Assembly: GCA_964370045.1 (NCBI GenBank) | Contig: CAYJGZ010000010.1 | Coordinates: 25,048-89,047, forward strand | DNA: 64,000 nt | Source: JAAYCI01 sp964370045 | GTDB lineage: Bacteria; Bacillota; Clostridia; Oscillospirales; Ruminococcaceae | Reading direction: 5' to 3' | The notes under the pieces: model-generated | The model's input: the letters and a program-made list of their open reading frames with translations, nothing else | What the model was told of the DNA's origin: nothing | Database searches by the model: none | Part shown: piece after piece, positions 7,430-15,152 of the stretch | How the letters are laid out: every line of letters starts with the position of its first letter | Position numbering within the stretch: the first letter of the stretch is position 1 | Position numbers and translations under genes: made by a program

Positions 7430-9751
7430 TTGAAAAATATAACAAAAAAACAAAAGAAAGGCTACCTTATAGCCATTGCTATTTTAAGCTTTATGCTCAT
7501 ATGTACTTTGCTGGCTACGCAGGTGTTTGCAAGCGATTTGGGCACACAAGTGATGAACAGTGCCACCTACGAGGTGGGCGAAGCGGCAGATGAGTTGACG
7601 GTAGACTATAAAGTGAGCGCCAGTTCCGAAGCAGATCCCAGGTCCGCCGTCTGGCAAATGTCTACGGATGGAACAACGTACACGGATATAGAAGCCGGTC
7701 CTATTCCCGGGGGAGGGTTTGCAACAAGCTCGAATTGGACGGCCTACTTAACCCCCCCAACGGAGGTGGCGGGCACCTTTTATTACCGCTGTAAAGTGCT
7801 TATTGGCAATGCGCCAGACCCGAGCACGGGTCCTATAGATCAAATGCGCGACGGTTGTGTACAAACCATCGTCTATTCCTCTGTGGCCAAAATCACCGTG
7901 GTGGAGCCGGAACCCGAGCCCGAAACCCTCACCATCACCGGCCTGCCCGAAAGCGTAGAGCTTGCCATAGGCGAAAGCTACACCTTAGAGCCCGAAATCA
8001 ACCCTGAGAATGCCGAGGGCAGTTTCACCTTTGCAGAAGAAACCGGAAACAGCAGTTTGGATATGGGGCAGAGCGGCGCCTTTACCGCACGCAGTGCGGG
8101 AGACACCGCAGTAGAGGTGAGATTTGAAAATGACGGAGAGGTTTTGGCCAGGACCAGCGTGCCCGTAACGGTGACGGGGCGCACACACATCTCCACGTCC
8201 ACCTCAACATCTACCTCAACATCCGGCCCCATAGACAACCCCATACCCGGCCCCGCAGCCGTTCCCATCCAAATCACATCCCATCCACAAGGCGCAAGCT
8301 ACCTGCAAGGTGCTACCCCCACACCCTTGCATTTCGGTGTAAGCAGTGACCTTGCCGTGCAGTATCAGTGGTTTCTTGCGACTCCCGGTGGATCGGAAGT
8401 TGGCCTTGCAGGTGCCAATTCTGCCAGCTATGTGCCCAACACAAACCTCTTGGGTGAAGCGTTCTACTACTGTGTTGCCAGCAATAGCTCGGGTGCAAGC
8501 GTCATCAGCAGTGCGGCCGCCGTCAACGTGCGCCCACCCTCCAATGTCACCCTTAACATTACGACGCACCCGCAAAGCGCAAGCTATGCGCAAGGCACCG
8601 CCGCCACACCCCTTGCTGTTGGGGTACAAACAAGCGTCCCCACCTACTACCAGTGGTTCAGCAGTGACATATACGCAAACCAAAACGGCACGCTCATCGA
8701 GGGCGCTACGCAAGCAACATACACTCCGCCCACAAATGTCACAGGGGAACAGTACTACTACTGCGTGGCATTCAACAACGACTACGGCCTTGGTGTTGCG
8801 AGCAACCCTGCAAAAATCACCGTGACACAGCCGCAAAGCGTGCTTAGCATCACAAGCCAGCCGCAGGATGCAAGCTACACCCTAAACGGAGCACCCCAGC
8901 AGCTTCATGTTACAGGACAGATTACAAACCCTGCTCCAGGTGCGGCGCTTACCTATCAGTGGTACACAAACACCCAAAACGCAAACACGGGCGGCACGGC
9001 TATTGCAGGGCAGACAAATCCCTTCTACACCCCGCCCACAAATACCGTAGGGGAGAGCTACTACTACTGCGTAGTGGGCAACTCGCTGGGTGATACGGTG
9101 GCAAGCCGTGCGGCGAAGGTGACAGTGACACCGCCGCAAAGTGTCGTCACAATAACAGGCCAGCCGCAGGACAGTGCCGCTTGGGTAAACAGCACCACAT
9201 GGCCTACCCTTACCACCACCGCACACAGTAGCGTCTCCACCGCCACCTTGTCCTACCAATGGTTTACCTACCATATTGCAGACGGCACTTCACAGCCAAT
9301 TAGTGGCGCAAACACTCCAAGCTACACACCAAGTGGCTTGAACACAGGAGAACATTACTACACCTGTGAGGTCACTGATTCGCTCGGTGCTACGGCGATG
9401 AGCAACAGGGCGAAGTTGACAGTATTCCAGCCCACGCTTACAACAAGCGGAAGCCTAAGCCTGACAGGCGGAAGGGTTTCGGTTGCTTATGACCTTGGTG
9501 TGGACTTGGCAGGTGTGTCGGTTACGTTTGGCATCAATGATGTGTTTAACCCGAGTGATGTGAGCGGCCTTAGCACGCATTTACTCCCCGGAGTAAGCCG
9601 CCTTCAGGGCACTGCCACAACAGACTCAAGCGGAATTATCCGATTTACGGTTAATTATGGCAGTGGCATCACATCGCCGCCTGCCATCACCGCAAGGGAC
9701 TCCACCTACGGCTCTAACATTTCCGTGGAGGTGCCCATAGCTACACCCTAA
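7430..9751 (+). CDS. Exported Ig-like-repeat surface protein
   Basis: This is a large exported protein of 773 residues. I place the start at TTG 7430 because GGGGGAGG lies 8 bases before it and the product then begins MKNITKKQKKGY followed by a signal peptide ending near VFA (about residue 36). In order I see an N-terminal domain, a BIG2-like bacterial Ig domain (about 165-249), a Thr/Ser-rich linker, four repeats of about 90 residues (about 281-367, 373-465, 472-566 and 569-664) each with a YQW core and a Y-YYC-V closing strand, and a C-terminal domain of about 110 residues. There is no LPXTG, SLH or choline-binding motif, so how it is held at the surface is unknown. Adhesion is a guess. Its last repeat and C terminus are duplicated in inverted orientation at 3802-4440. 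Confidence 0.85.
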   Translation: MKNITKKQKKGYLIAIAILSFMLICTLLATQVFASDLGTQVMNSATYEVGEAADELTVDYKVSASSEADPRSAVWQMSTDGTTYTDIEAGPIPGGGFATSSNWTAYLTPPTEVAGTFYYRCKVLIGNAPDPSTGPIDQMRDGCVQTIVYSSVAKITVVEPEPEPETLTITGLPESVELAIGESYTLEPEINPENAEGSFTFAEETGNSSLDMGQSGAFTARSAGDTAVEVRFENDGEVLARTSVPVTVTGRTHISTSTSTSTSTSGPIDNPIPGPAAVPIQITSHPQGASYLQGATPTPLHFGVSSDLAVQYQWFLATPGGSEVGLAGANSASYVPNTNLLGEAFYYCVASNSSGASVISSAAAVNVRPPSNVTLNITTHPQSASYAQGTAATPLAVGVQTSVPTYYQWFSSDIYANQNGTLIEGATQATYTPPTNVTGEQYYYCVAFNNDYGLGVASNPAKITVTQPQSVLSITSQPQDASYTLNGAPQQLHVTGQITNPAPGAALTYQWYTNTQNANTGGTAIAGQTNPFYTPPTNTVGESYYYCVVGNSLGDTVASRAAKVTVTPPQSVVTITGQPQDSAAWVNSTTWPTLTTTAHSSVSTATLSYQWFTYHIADGTSQPISGANTPSYTPSGLNTGEHYYTCEVTDSLGATAMSNRAKLTVFQPTLTTSGSLSLTGGRVSVAYDLGVDLAGVSVTFGINDVFNPSDVSGLSTHLLPGVSRLQGTATTDSSGIIRFTVNYGSGITSPPAITARDSTYGSNISVEVPIATP

Positions 9752-9764
9752 TATATTCACAATC

Positions 9765-9799
9765 CCCCCTGTCGTGTGTGATGTGCGGCAGGGGTTTTT
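9765..9799 (+). terminator. Terminator of the surface-protein gene
   Basis: CCCCTG (9766-9771) pairs with CAGGGG (9789-9794), with additional inner pairs, followed by TTTTT. Confidence 0.8.
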
Positions 9800-9922
9800 G
9801 TGGGTTTTTTCTTTTAATGGACAGGGGGCATTGTAGGGGTTAATCGGGCGAGCACACAGGCTCGCCCCTACATCCCCGCCGCTTTTTTTTGCAATTTTGC
9901 GGAAAATACCCATATTTTGACG

Positions 9923-9951
9923 TTGACAAAGCCCCCCGTTCGTGGTATTAT
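9923..9951 (+). promoter_or_regulatory. Sigma-70-type promoter of tRNA-Arg
   Basis: TTGACA (9923-9928), a 17-base spacer and TATTAT (9946-9951) lie 35 bases before the tRNA. Confidence 0.85.
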
Positions 9952-9986
9952 GATTAAACGCTGTGTAGCACATAGCGTCTATACAT

Positions 9987-10063
9987 GCGCTGGTAGCTCA
10001 GTTGGATAGAGTGACTGGCTACGAACCAGTAGGCCAGGGGTTCGAGTCCCTTCCAGCGCACCA
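9987..10063 (+). tRNA. tRNA-Arg (anticodon ACG)
   Basis: The acceptor stem pairs GCGCTGG with CCAGCGC, discriminator A, encoded CCA at 10061-10063. The anticodon loop CTACGAA gives ACG. A T-loop GTTCGAGTC is present and the length is 77 bases. Its last 13 bases recur at 10269-10281. Confidence 0.97.
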
Positions 10064-10065
10064 AA

Positions 10066-10103
10066 AAAAGCTCAAAACGGCTTTAGTCGTTTTGAGCTTT
10101 TTT
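10066..10103 (+). terminator. Terminator of tRNA-Arg
   Basis: AAAAGCTCAAAACG (10066-10079) pairs with CGTTTTGAGCTTTT (10088-10101) across GCTTTAGT, followed by more T. Confidence 0.9.
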
Positions 10104-10503
10104 GTGCAGTTGGAAGGGGCTCGAAAGGCGGCTCTTGGCGATGTGCCGGTGGCACGTCGCAACCGCCGTGGCTTTTCCGCAGAAAAGCGAGTCCCACTTT
10201 GAACTTTTTGTGCGCTTATCGCTCGTCTGTCGCCTACGGCTCGTCCTTGCGAGAAGTTTTCTTACTTATTCCAGCGCACCACGCATATTTGCGTTAGTAA
10301 AAACAGTCTTGCTTTTGCAAGGCTGTTTTTACTTATCCGAAACGTAGTGTAGGACGACGCTGTCTATAATTTGTCTTTTGTGACGAGTAGGAACTAAAAA
10401 GGCAAATTGTAGACAAGGAGCGCAAATAGCGGTTCGGCGAACCCGCCGAACTTACATTATTTACTTCTTAAACGGCTTTAGTCGTTTTGAGCTTTTTTGT
10501 GCA
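10075..10503. repeat. 34-bp direct repeats bounding a 361-base insert downstream of tRNA-Arg
   Basis: Bases 10075-10108 and 10470-10503 are identical and cover the loop and 3' arm of the tRNA terminator. The second copy lacks the 5' arm. Between them are a 13-base copy of the tRNA 3' end (10269-10281) followed by another hairpin (about 10287-10332, GTAAAAACAG pairing with CTGTTTTTAC), and no gene. This resembles the scar of an element that used the tRNA locus. Confidence 0.6.
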
Positions 10504-10593
10504 CTATTAGCAATCAAGCATCGCCTTTTTCACGGTTTAGCAATGCTCTGAAAATAATTTTCCCATAAAATCCATTCTATTATGTTAAGCTTG

Positions 10594-10623
10594 TTGTCTT
10601 TTAGTGTTGTTTAAGTGTATAAT
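10594..10623 (+). promoter_or_regulatory. Probable promoter of the EAL gene
   Basis: TTGTCT (10594-10599), an 18-base spacer and a perfect TATAAT (10618-10623) lie about 100 bases before the EAL gene start. Confidence 0.7.
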
Positions 10624-10721
10624 GTGTTTTATTAGGTTACATTTTGAGAAATATGTTTCATAATGTACTCGCAACAACGCAATTAAGCAAATTCACTTCA
10701 AGTAGAAGAGGTACATTTATT

Positions 10722-11978
10722 ATGTCTGCCAACAATGACTGCACCGAAACAAACTCGCCACTCATAGACCATCGCTTCGGCGTGCCAAGCTACGAGCAGT
10801 ACCTTATAGATAATGCGGCAAAAGGGTACAAAAAGCTGTGCATGACGGAAATCATGAACGCAGATATGTCTATTGCTACCTTTGGAGAGGAGCAGTACTA
10901 TACCTCCTGTGCGGAAATTTTGGCCATGGGAAATGTTGCGTACAAGCAGATGGGTATCGACAATGTGCTGTTTGTATATGCACACACCTACAAGACTTTT
11001 ATGGTTGTGGCAACAGACGACATGAGCGATGAGGACTTTTACAACCTCATGAAGGCAAACCACGAACAGTACGAGCTTATAACAGCACAGCAAACGGGGC
11101 TTGGCGGAGTATCCCGCTTTGTGCTCTCGTTTGGCCACGACCTTGTGAACCGCGCAAAAAGTGCATACTACGCAAACATGCACCTGCAAAACAACTTTAT
11201 AGTGGCAAAGGATGAAAAAGAGCAGCTTTTAGCTAACCAAGAGCAGAATGCACAGCTTTTTGAGCTGATAAACTACGCCATAAACAACGACAAGGTTATT
11301 CCCTTTTACCAGGGAATATACAGCAATGCCGAAAATAAAATAACAAAGTACGAAACCCTAATGCGAATTTGTGACCGAAAGGGAAAGGTTTACCCTCCCG
11401 GAATGTTTTTGGAGGAGGCAAAGCGGGTAAAGCTGTACCTCCCGCTAAGCAAGATAATAATACACAAGGCGCTGAAGGACTTTGAGGACAAAGAGAGCGA
11501 GCTTAGCATAAACATCTCCCTTTTGGACATTCAGTCGGAGGAGTTTAACGTGTGGATTTTGGAGCGGCTTCGCAGCCATCCGCACCCACAAAGGGTGGTT
11601 TTGGAGTTTGTGGAGACCGAAAACTACAACAGAGGCAACGAGCTTTTTGAGTTTTTGGCAGAAACTCGCAAGATAGGGTGCAAGGTAGCTGTGGATGACT
11701 TTGGTGTGGGCTTTGCCACATACTCCTCCATAATATCCCTGCGTCCGGACATCATAAAGATAGACGGCGATATTATTAGCACACTGCACACCAGCGAAAA
11801 CAGCAAAATTATACTAAAATCCATAAAGTACACCTCCGAGCTCATCGGTGCACAGACCACTGCGGAGTTTGTGGAAAACGCAGAAATACAGGATATTGTC
11901 GCACAGCATGGGGTGGATTATTCACAGGGGTATCACTTCGCAAAGCCGATGCCCAAGGAGGAGCTGAATATCCTTTAG
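10722..11978 (+). CDS. EAL-domain cyclic-di-GMP phosphodiesterase
   Basis: This 418-residue cytoplasmic protein has an N-terminal half without a clear catalytic motif, possibly a degenerate GGDEF or sensory domain, and a C-terminal EAL domain that hydrolyses cyclic di-GMP to pGpG. EAL residues are retained throughout: ETL at Glu211 in place of EAL, Asn in SINIS, EFVETE, the Asp pair in VDDFGVGF (325-326), Lys in IKIDGD, Glu in AEFVEN and Gln in SQGYHFAKP. It is therefore probably active. I chose ATG 10722 because AGAAGAGG lies before it. It is a single-gene unit with its own promoter and terminator. The regulated behaviour is unknown; there is no motility gene nearby. Confidence 0.85.
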   Translation: MSANNDCTETNSPLIDHRFGVPSYEQYLIDNAAKGYKKLCMTEIMNADMSIATFGEEQYYTSCAEILAMGNVAYKQMGIDNVLFVYAHTYKTFMVVATDDMSDEDFYNLMKANHEQYELITAQQTGLGGVSRFVLSFGHDLVNRAKSAYYANMHLQNNFIVAKDEKEQLLANQEQNAQLFELINYAINNDKVIPFYQGIYSNAENKITKYETLMRICDRKGKVYPPGMFLEEAKRVKLYLPLSKIIIHKALKDFEDKESELSINISLLDIQSEEFNVWILERLRSHPHPQRVVLEFVETENYNRGNELFEFLAETRKIGCKVAVDDFGVGFATYSSIISLRPDIIKIDGDIISTLHTSENSKIILKSIKYTSELIGAQTTAEFVENAEIQDIVAQHGVDYSQGYHFAKPMPKEELNIL

Positions 11979-12062
11979 CGCAAAAATACTGTGTTAATAT
12001 ATGCGCCATGTTTGCTCCCATGAGGACATGCGCACTGTCGGCACAGCTATGGGCTCACATTA

Positions 12063-12092
12063 AAAAAGCCTCCGACGCAGAGGCTTTTTATT
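12063..12092 (+). terminator. Terminator of the EAL gene
   Basis: AAAAAGCCTC (12063-12072) pairs with GAGGCTTTTT (12080-12089) across a 7-base loop. Confidence 0.9.
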
Positions 12093-12186
12093 TTTTACAC
12101 ATCTTGACAGTTTAACGCTTGAATTACACCCCCCTACGGTGTATGATAGTAGGAAATTGCACATTGGGCAGTTTCCCTCAAAACAA

Positions 12187-12307
12187 GTGTGTGGGCAAAC
12201 GCAGTGATTTAGTTTTTTGCTATATCCTCCCCCGCCTGCGGCGGGGGAGGATATAGCGCCTTCTTCTTGCACTTAACGTATTCTAAATCACCTCTATGTA
12301 TCCACTA
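12187..12307. repeat. Family A MITE-like repeat
   Basis: It has the inner arms AGTGATTTAG and CTAAATCACC, the central palindrome TATATCCTCCCCC/GGGGGAGGATATA, and the conserved CTTCTTCTTGCACTTAACG block. The left tip is diverged. It ends about 35 bases before the ktrB-like gene, so it lies in that gene's leader. Confidence 0.75.
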
Positions 12308-12341
12308 CTCAAAACAACATCAAATCGAAAGGCTTCTTTTC

Positions 12342-13754
12342 ATGCCAACAATAAACAAACCCAAAAACAAGCGCTTTCACCTGTCCCCTCCGCAGGCAAT
12401 CACGCTGAGCTTTTTTCTTATGATACTTGTGGGCACACTGCTTTTGTGCCTGCCCTTTGCCAGCAACGACGGCAAGAGCGTGGGCTTTCTCAATGCGCTG
12501 TTCACCGCCACCTCCGCAAACTGCGTGACGGGGCTTGTGGTGGTGAACACGCTCACCCAGTGGTCGCTGTTCGGCAAGCTTGTGATACTTGCGCTCATTC
12601 AGCTGGGCGGCCTTGGCTTTATCTCGCTGCTCACCCTCGGCATGGTCTTTTTGCGGCGCAAAATCTCGCTGGAAAACCGCCTGCTCATTCAGGCCACCTA
12701 CAACCACAACGACCTTGGCGGCATGGTGCGCCTTGTGCGCTTTGTCATTCGCAGTACTATTATATTCGAGAGCATCGGTGCGGTGCTTTTGGCGGGTGGC
12801 TTTTTCTTTTCTACACCCGGCATGTCCCCATTAAGGGCCGTGGGCATGGGCATTTTTCACTCCATCTCGGCATTTTGCAACGCAGGCTTTGATATAATAG
12901 GCCCAAACAGCATGATGCCCTACCACGGAAACTGGTACATAAACATCGTACTTATGGCGCTTATCATAGTGGGCGGGCTTGGCTTCACCGTGTGGAGCGA
13001 AATAGTGACACGTGCAAAAAACAGAAAGGCAAAGCGCACCATGTACCAAAGGTGGCTGTTTTTGTCGCTACACACAAAGGTGGTTTTCCTTGTCACCGCT
13101 GTGCTTCTTGTGCTGGGTGCGGCGCTGTTTTTACTTCTTGAGTGGAACAACCCCGCAACGCTCGGCCCCATGCCCACCGACGAAAAGATACTTGCCGCAT
13201 TTTTTCAGTCTACCACACTGCGCACCAGCGGCTTCAACACCATAGACCAGGGCGCAATGAGCAGCCCCTCAAAGCTGCTTTCCTGCATATACATGTTTAT
13301 AGGCGGCTCGCCCGCAGGTACCGCAGGCGGCATAAAGACGGTGACGCTGGGCATTATTGTCATAGCCATGGTGTCTGCACTGCGCAGTAAAAACAAGCTG
13401 GAGGCTTTCGGCCGCACGCTTCCGCTGGACCTTTTGCAAAAGGCACTTACTGTTGTGGGCAGCCTAATGATAGTGGTGCTCACCTGCACATTTACACTCT
13501 ACTTTACCGAGATGAACAGCGCCTTTCAGCCCGGGCTTATGGACCTTTTGTTCGAGAGCGTCTCGGCGGCAGGCACGGTGGGTGTCACCACAGGCCTCAC
13601 GCCACACCTTTCGGATGCGGGCAAGGTGGTGCTGAGCGTGTGCATGTTTATTGGGCGCATAGGGCCCATCACGGCGGTGGTGGCGCTGAACATGCGCCTA
13701 AAGCGCGACGGCCAGAGCGTGGGCTACCCCAGCGAGAGGGTTATCATCGGGTAG
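12342..13754 (+). CDS. ktrB: TrkH/KtrB-type potassium channel subunit
   Basis: This 470-residue membrane protein forms the ion-conducting subunit of a Ktr/Trk potassium uptake system. The four pore-loop repeats typical of the SKT superfamily are visible: TSANCVTGL, SAFCNAGFD, TLRTSGFNT and SAAGTVGVTTG, each with the selectivity-filter glycine. About ten hydrophobic segments are present. The start at ATG 12342 follows GAAAGG; upstream in-frame sequence belongs to a repeat. The regulatory RCK partner is the next gene on the same strand, 268 bases away. I call it Ktr-type rather than Trk because the partner has a single RCK unit of about 210 residues. The pairing is well supported; ion specificity is inferred from the family. 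Confidence 0.9.
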   Translation: MPTINKPKNKRFHLSPPQAITLSFFLMILVGTLLLCLPFASNDGKSVGFLNALFTATSANCVTGLVVVNTLTQWSLFGKLVILALIQLGGLGFISLLTLGMVFLRRKISLENRLLIQATYNHNDLGGMVRLVRFVIRSTIIFESIGAVLLAGGFFFSTPGMSPLRAVGMGIFHSISAFCNAGFDIIGPNSMMPYHGNWYINIVLMALIIVGGLGFTVWSEIVTRAKNRKAKRTMYQRWLFLSLHTKVVFLVTAVLLVLGAALFLLLEWNNPATLGPMPTDEKILAAFFQSTTLRTSGFNTIDQGAMSSPSKLLSCIYMFIGGSPAGTAGGIKTVTLGIIVIAMVSALRSKNKLEAFGRTLPLDLLQKALTVVGSLMIVVLTCTFTLYFTEMNSAFQPGLMDLLFESVSAAGTVGVTTGLTPHLSDAGKVVLSVCMFIGRIGPITAVVALNMRLKRDGQSVGYPSERVIIG

Positions 13755-13887
13755 CCTTAGCAAAAGCTTGTCCGCTTTGCAACGGTAGTTTTCGTGCGCA
13801 AATCGCAAACATATATTTTACATAACAACAAATATTGTTGATACAGCTTGATTTGCAAGTGTTAGCCACTTGTTTTTAGGAAAGGAA

Positions 13888-13967
13888 TTAGTTTGAAACA
13901 AGTTTCAAACTAACCCATCTAAAATCAATAATACTCTTATCATTCCTTGCGCTTCGCATGATAAGAG
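13888..13967. promoter_or_regulatory. Two perfect palindromes between ktrB and ktrA
   Basis: TTAGTTTGAAAC-AA-GTTTCAAACTAA (13888-13913) is a near-continuous palindrome of 26 bases. CTCTTATCAT (13934-13943) pairs with ATGATAAGAG (13958-13967). Neither is followed by a T run, so they look like operator or RNA-structure elements in the ktrA leader, not simple terminators. Confidence 0.55.
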
Positions 13968-14022
13968 CTGCGTATTTCATTGAATTTTGTGCCGATGCGA
14001 AGCGGCGGAATGGAGCATTATT

Positions 14023-14664
14023 ATGCGTGAGAGAGAACGGGAAAAACAATATGCGGTAATCGGCCTTGGAAGGTTTGGGCAGAGTGTTGTTCGGCACTTG
14101 GCAGGCTACGGGCTGAACATACTGGCGTGCGACAACAGTGAGGAAAAGTTGCACTCGGTGGCGGATTACGCCACCCATGTGGCGCAGATAGATGCGACGG
14201 ACGAGGATGCGCTGAAAAAGCTGGGCATAGGCAACTTTGACGTGGTGATAATGGCGATGGGTGCGGACCTGCAGTCCTCCATTTTGGCGACGATGACCGC
14301 AAAGGAGTTGGGCGCAAAGCACATTGTGGTGAAGGTGGGCGGCGACAGGGAGAGGCGTGTGTTTGAGAGCCTTGGCATCACGCAGATTGTCATTCCCGAG
14401 CAGGAGATGGGCGCAAAGCTTGCGCACCGTTTAGCACGGCCGAACATTTTGGATGTCTTGGAGGACACGCAGGACTATCAAATCACAGAAATGCACCCCA
14501 TGCCCGAGTGGATAGGCCGCTCGGTGAAGGACTCGGACATTCGGCAAAAGCACCGCACCACCCTGCTTGCGATAATACGTGGCGAGCAGACCATAGTGCC
14601 CGTAATGCCAGAGGAAGTCTTGCAGCCGGAGGACAAGATTATCGCATTTTGCGAGCCGCAGTAG
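14023..14664 (+). CDS. ktrA: TrkA/KtrA-type RCK regulatory subunit
   Basis: This 213-residue cytoplasmic protein gates the potassium channel encoded just upstream. It has an N-terminal RCK_N Rossmann domain with the dinucleotide-binding GLGRFG motif and an acidic residue at the end of the second strand (ILACDNSEEK), and an RCK_C domain from about residue 135, ending in ALDED-like LQPEDKIIAFC. Members bind ATP/ADP or NAD(H), and many Firmicutes RCK_C domains bind cyclic di-AMP. ATG 14023 follows GGAATGGAG. The gene lies 268 bases after ktrB with two palindromes between, so it may have its own promoter or be subject to attenuation. Confidence 0.9.
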   Translation: MREREREKQYAVIGLGRFGQSVVRHLAGYGLNILACDNSEEKLHSVADYATHVAQIDATDEDALKKLGIGNFDVVIMAMGADLQSSILATMTAKELGAKHIVVKVGGDRERRVFESLGITQIVIPEQEMGAKLAHRLARPNILDVLEDTQDYQITEMHPMPEWIGRSVKDSDIRQKHRTTLLAIIRGEQTIVPVMPEEVLQPEDKIIAFCEPQ

Positions 14665-14763
14665 CTGTGCCTCTCCACATTCTGCGCCCCTCACCTTCGT
14701 GCTTACGGCGCAAGAATTTTGCCCTTTTCCACTGATTTTGCACAGAAAGTATATCACAATATT

Positions 14764-14821
14764 TCTCGGCGGCTTTTGGTTCACCCTTTGGGTGTTTCCA
14801 CATATTTCGCCGAGATTTTTT
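14764..14821 (+). terminator. Terminator downstream of ktrA
   Basis: TCTCGGCG (14764-14771) pairs with CGCCGAGA (14808-14815), followed by six T. The intervening 36 bases contain a small inner hairpin. Confidence 0.75.
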
Positions 14822-14997
14822 GTGCTTAATTGTAGTCCATATGGTGTATTTTATGCTTGCCTACCACTATATATGGTGCTATAATAGTTATCGGTCGAGA
14901 TTTTTCGCCTGTGATAACAGGAGAGCATACACCCACACAAACAAAATACTTTCTGTATATTTCATGGGAAAAATTACAAAATACGTGGCGTTACCGC

Positions 14998-15125
14998 ATG
15001 AGTAGACACACAAAGGTGATTTAGATATAAACTCCCATACGCTTAAGTGGGAGAAGAAAGCGGTATCCCCCCGCCTGCGGCGGGGGGATAGCAAAAAACT
15101 AAATCTACTCTTTTGTTCACACCCC
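14998..15125. repeat. Family A MITE-like repeat
   Basis: It has an inner AGGTGATTTAG arm, central palindrome ATCCCCCCGCC/GGCGGGGGGAT, CAAAAAACTAAATC and an end TTGTTCACACCCC. It carries extra bases with their own small hairpin (CTCCCATACGCTTAAGTGGGAG region). Flanks GTTACCGC (14990-14997) and GTAACCGC (15126-15133) match at 7 of 8. It ends 27 bases before nrdJ. Confidence 0.8.
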
Positions 15126-15152
15126 GTAACCGCTACAAACAGGAGGATAAAC

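Noticed and set aside
14665..15152. Cobalamin riboswitch before nrdJ
   Set aside because: No B12-box-like conserved segment was recognisable; the gap holds a terminator and a family A repeat.
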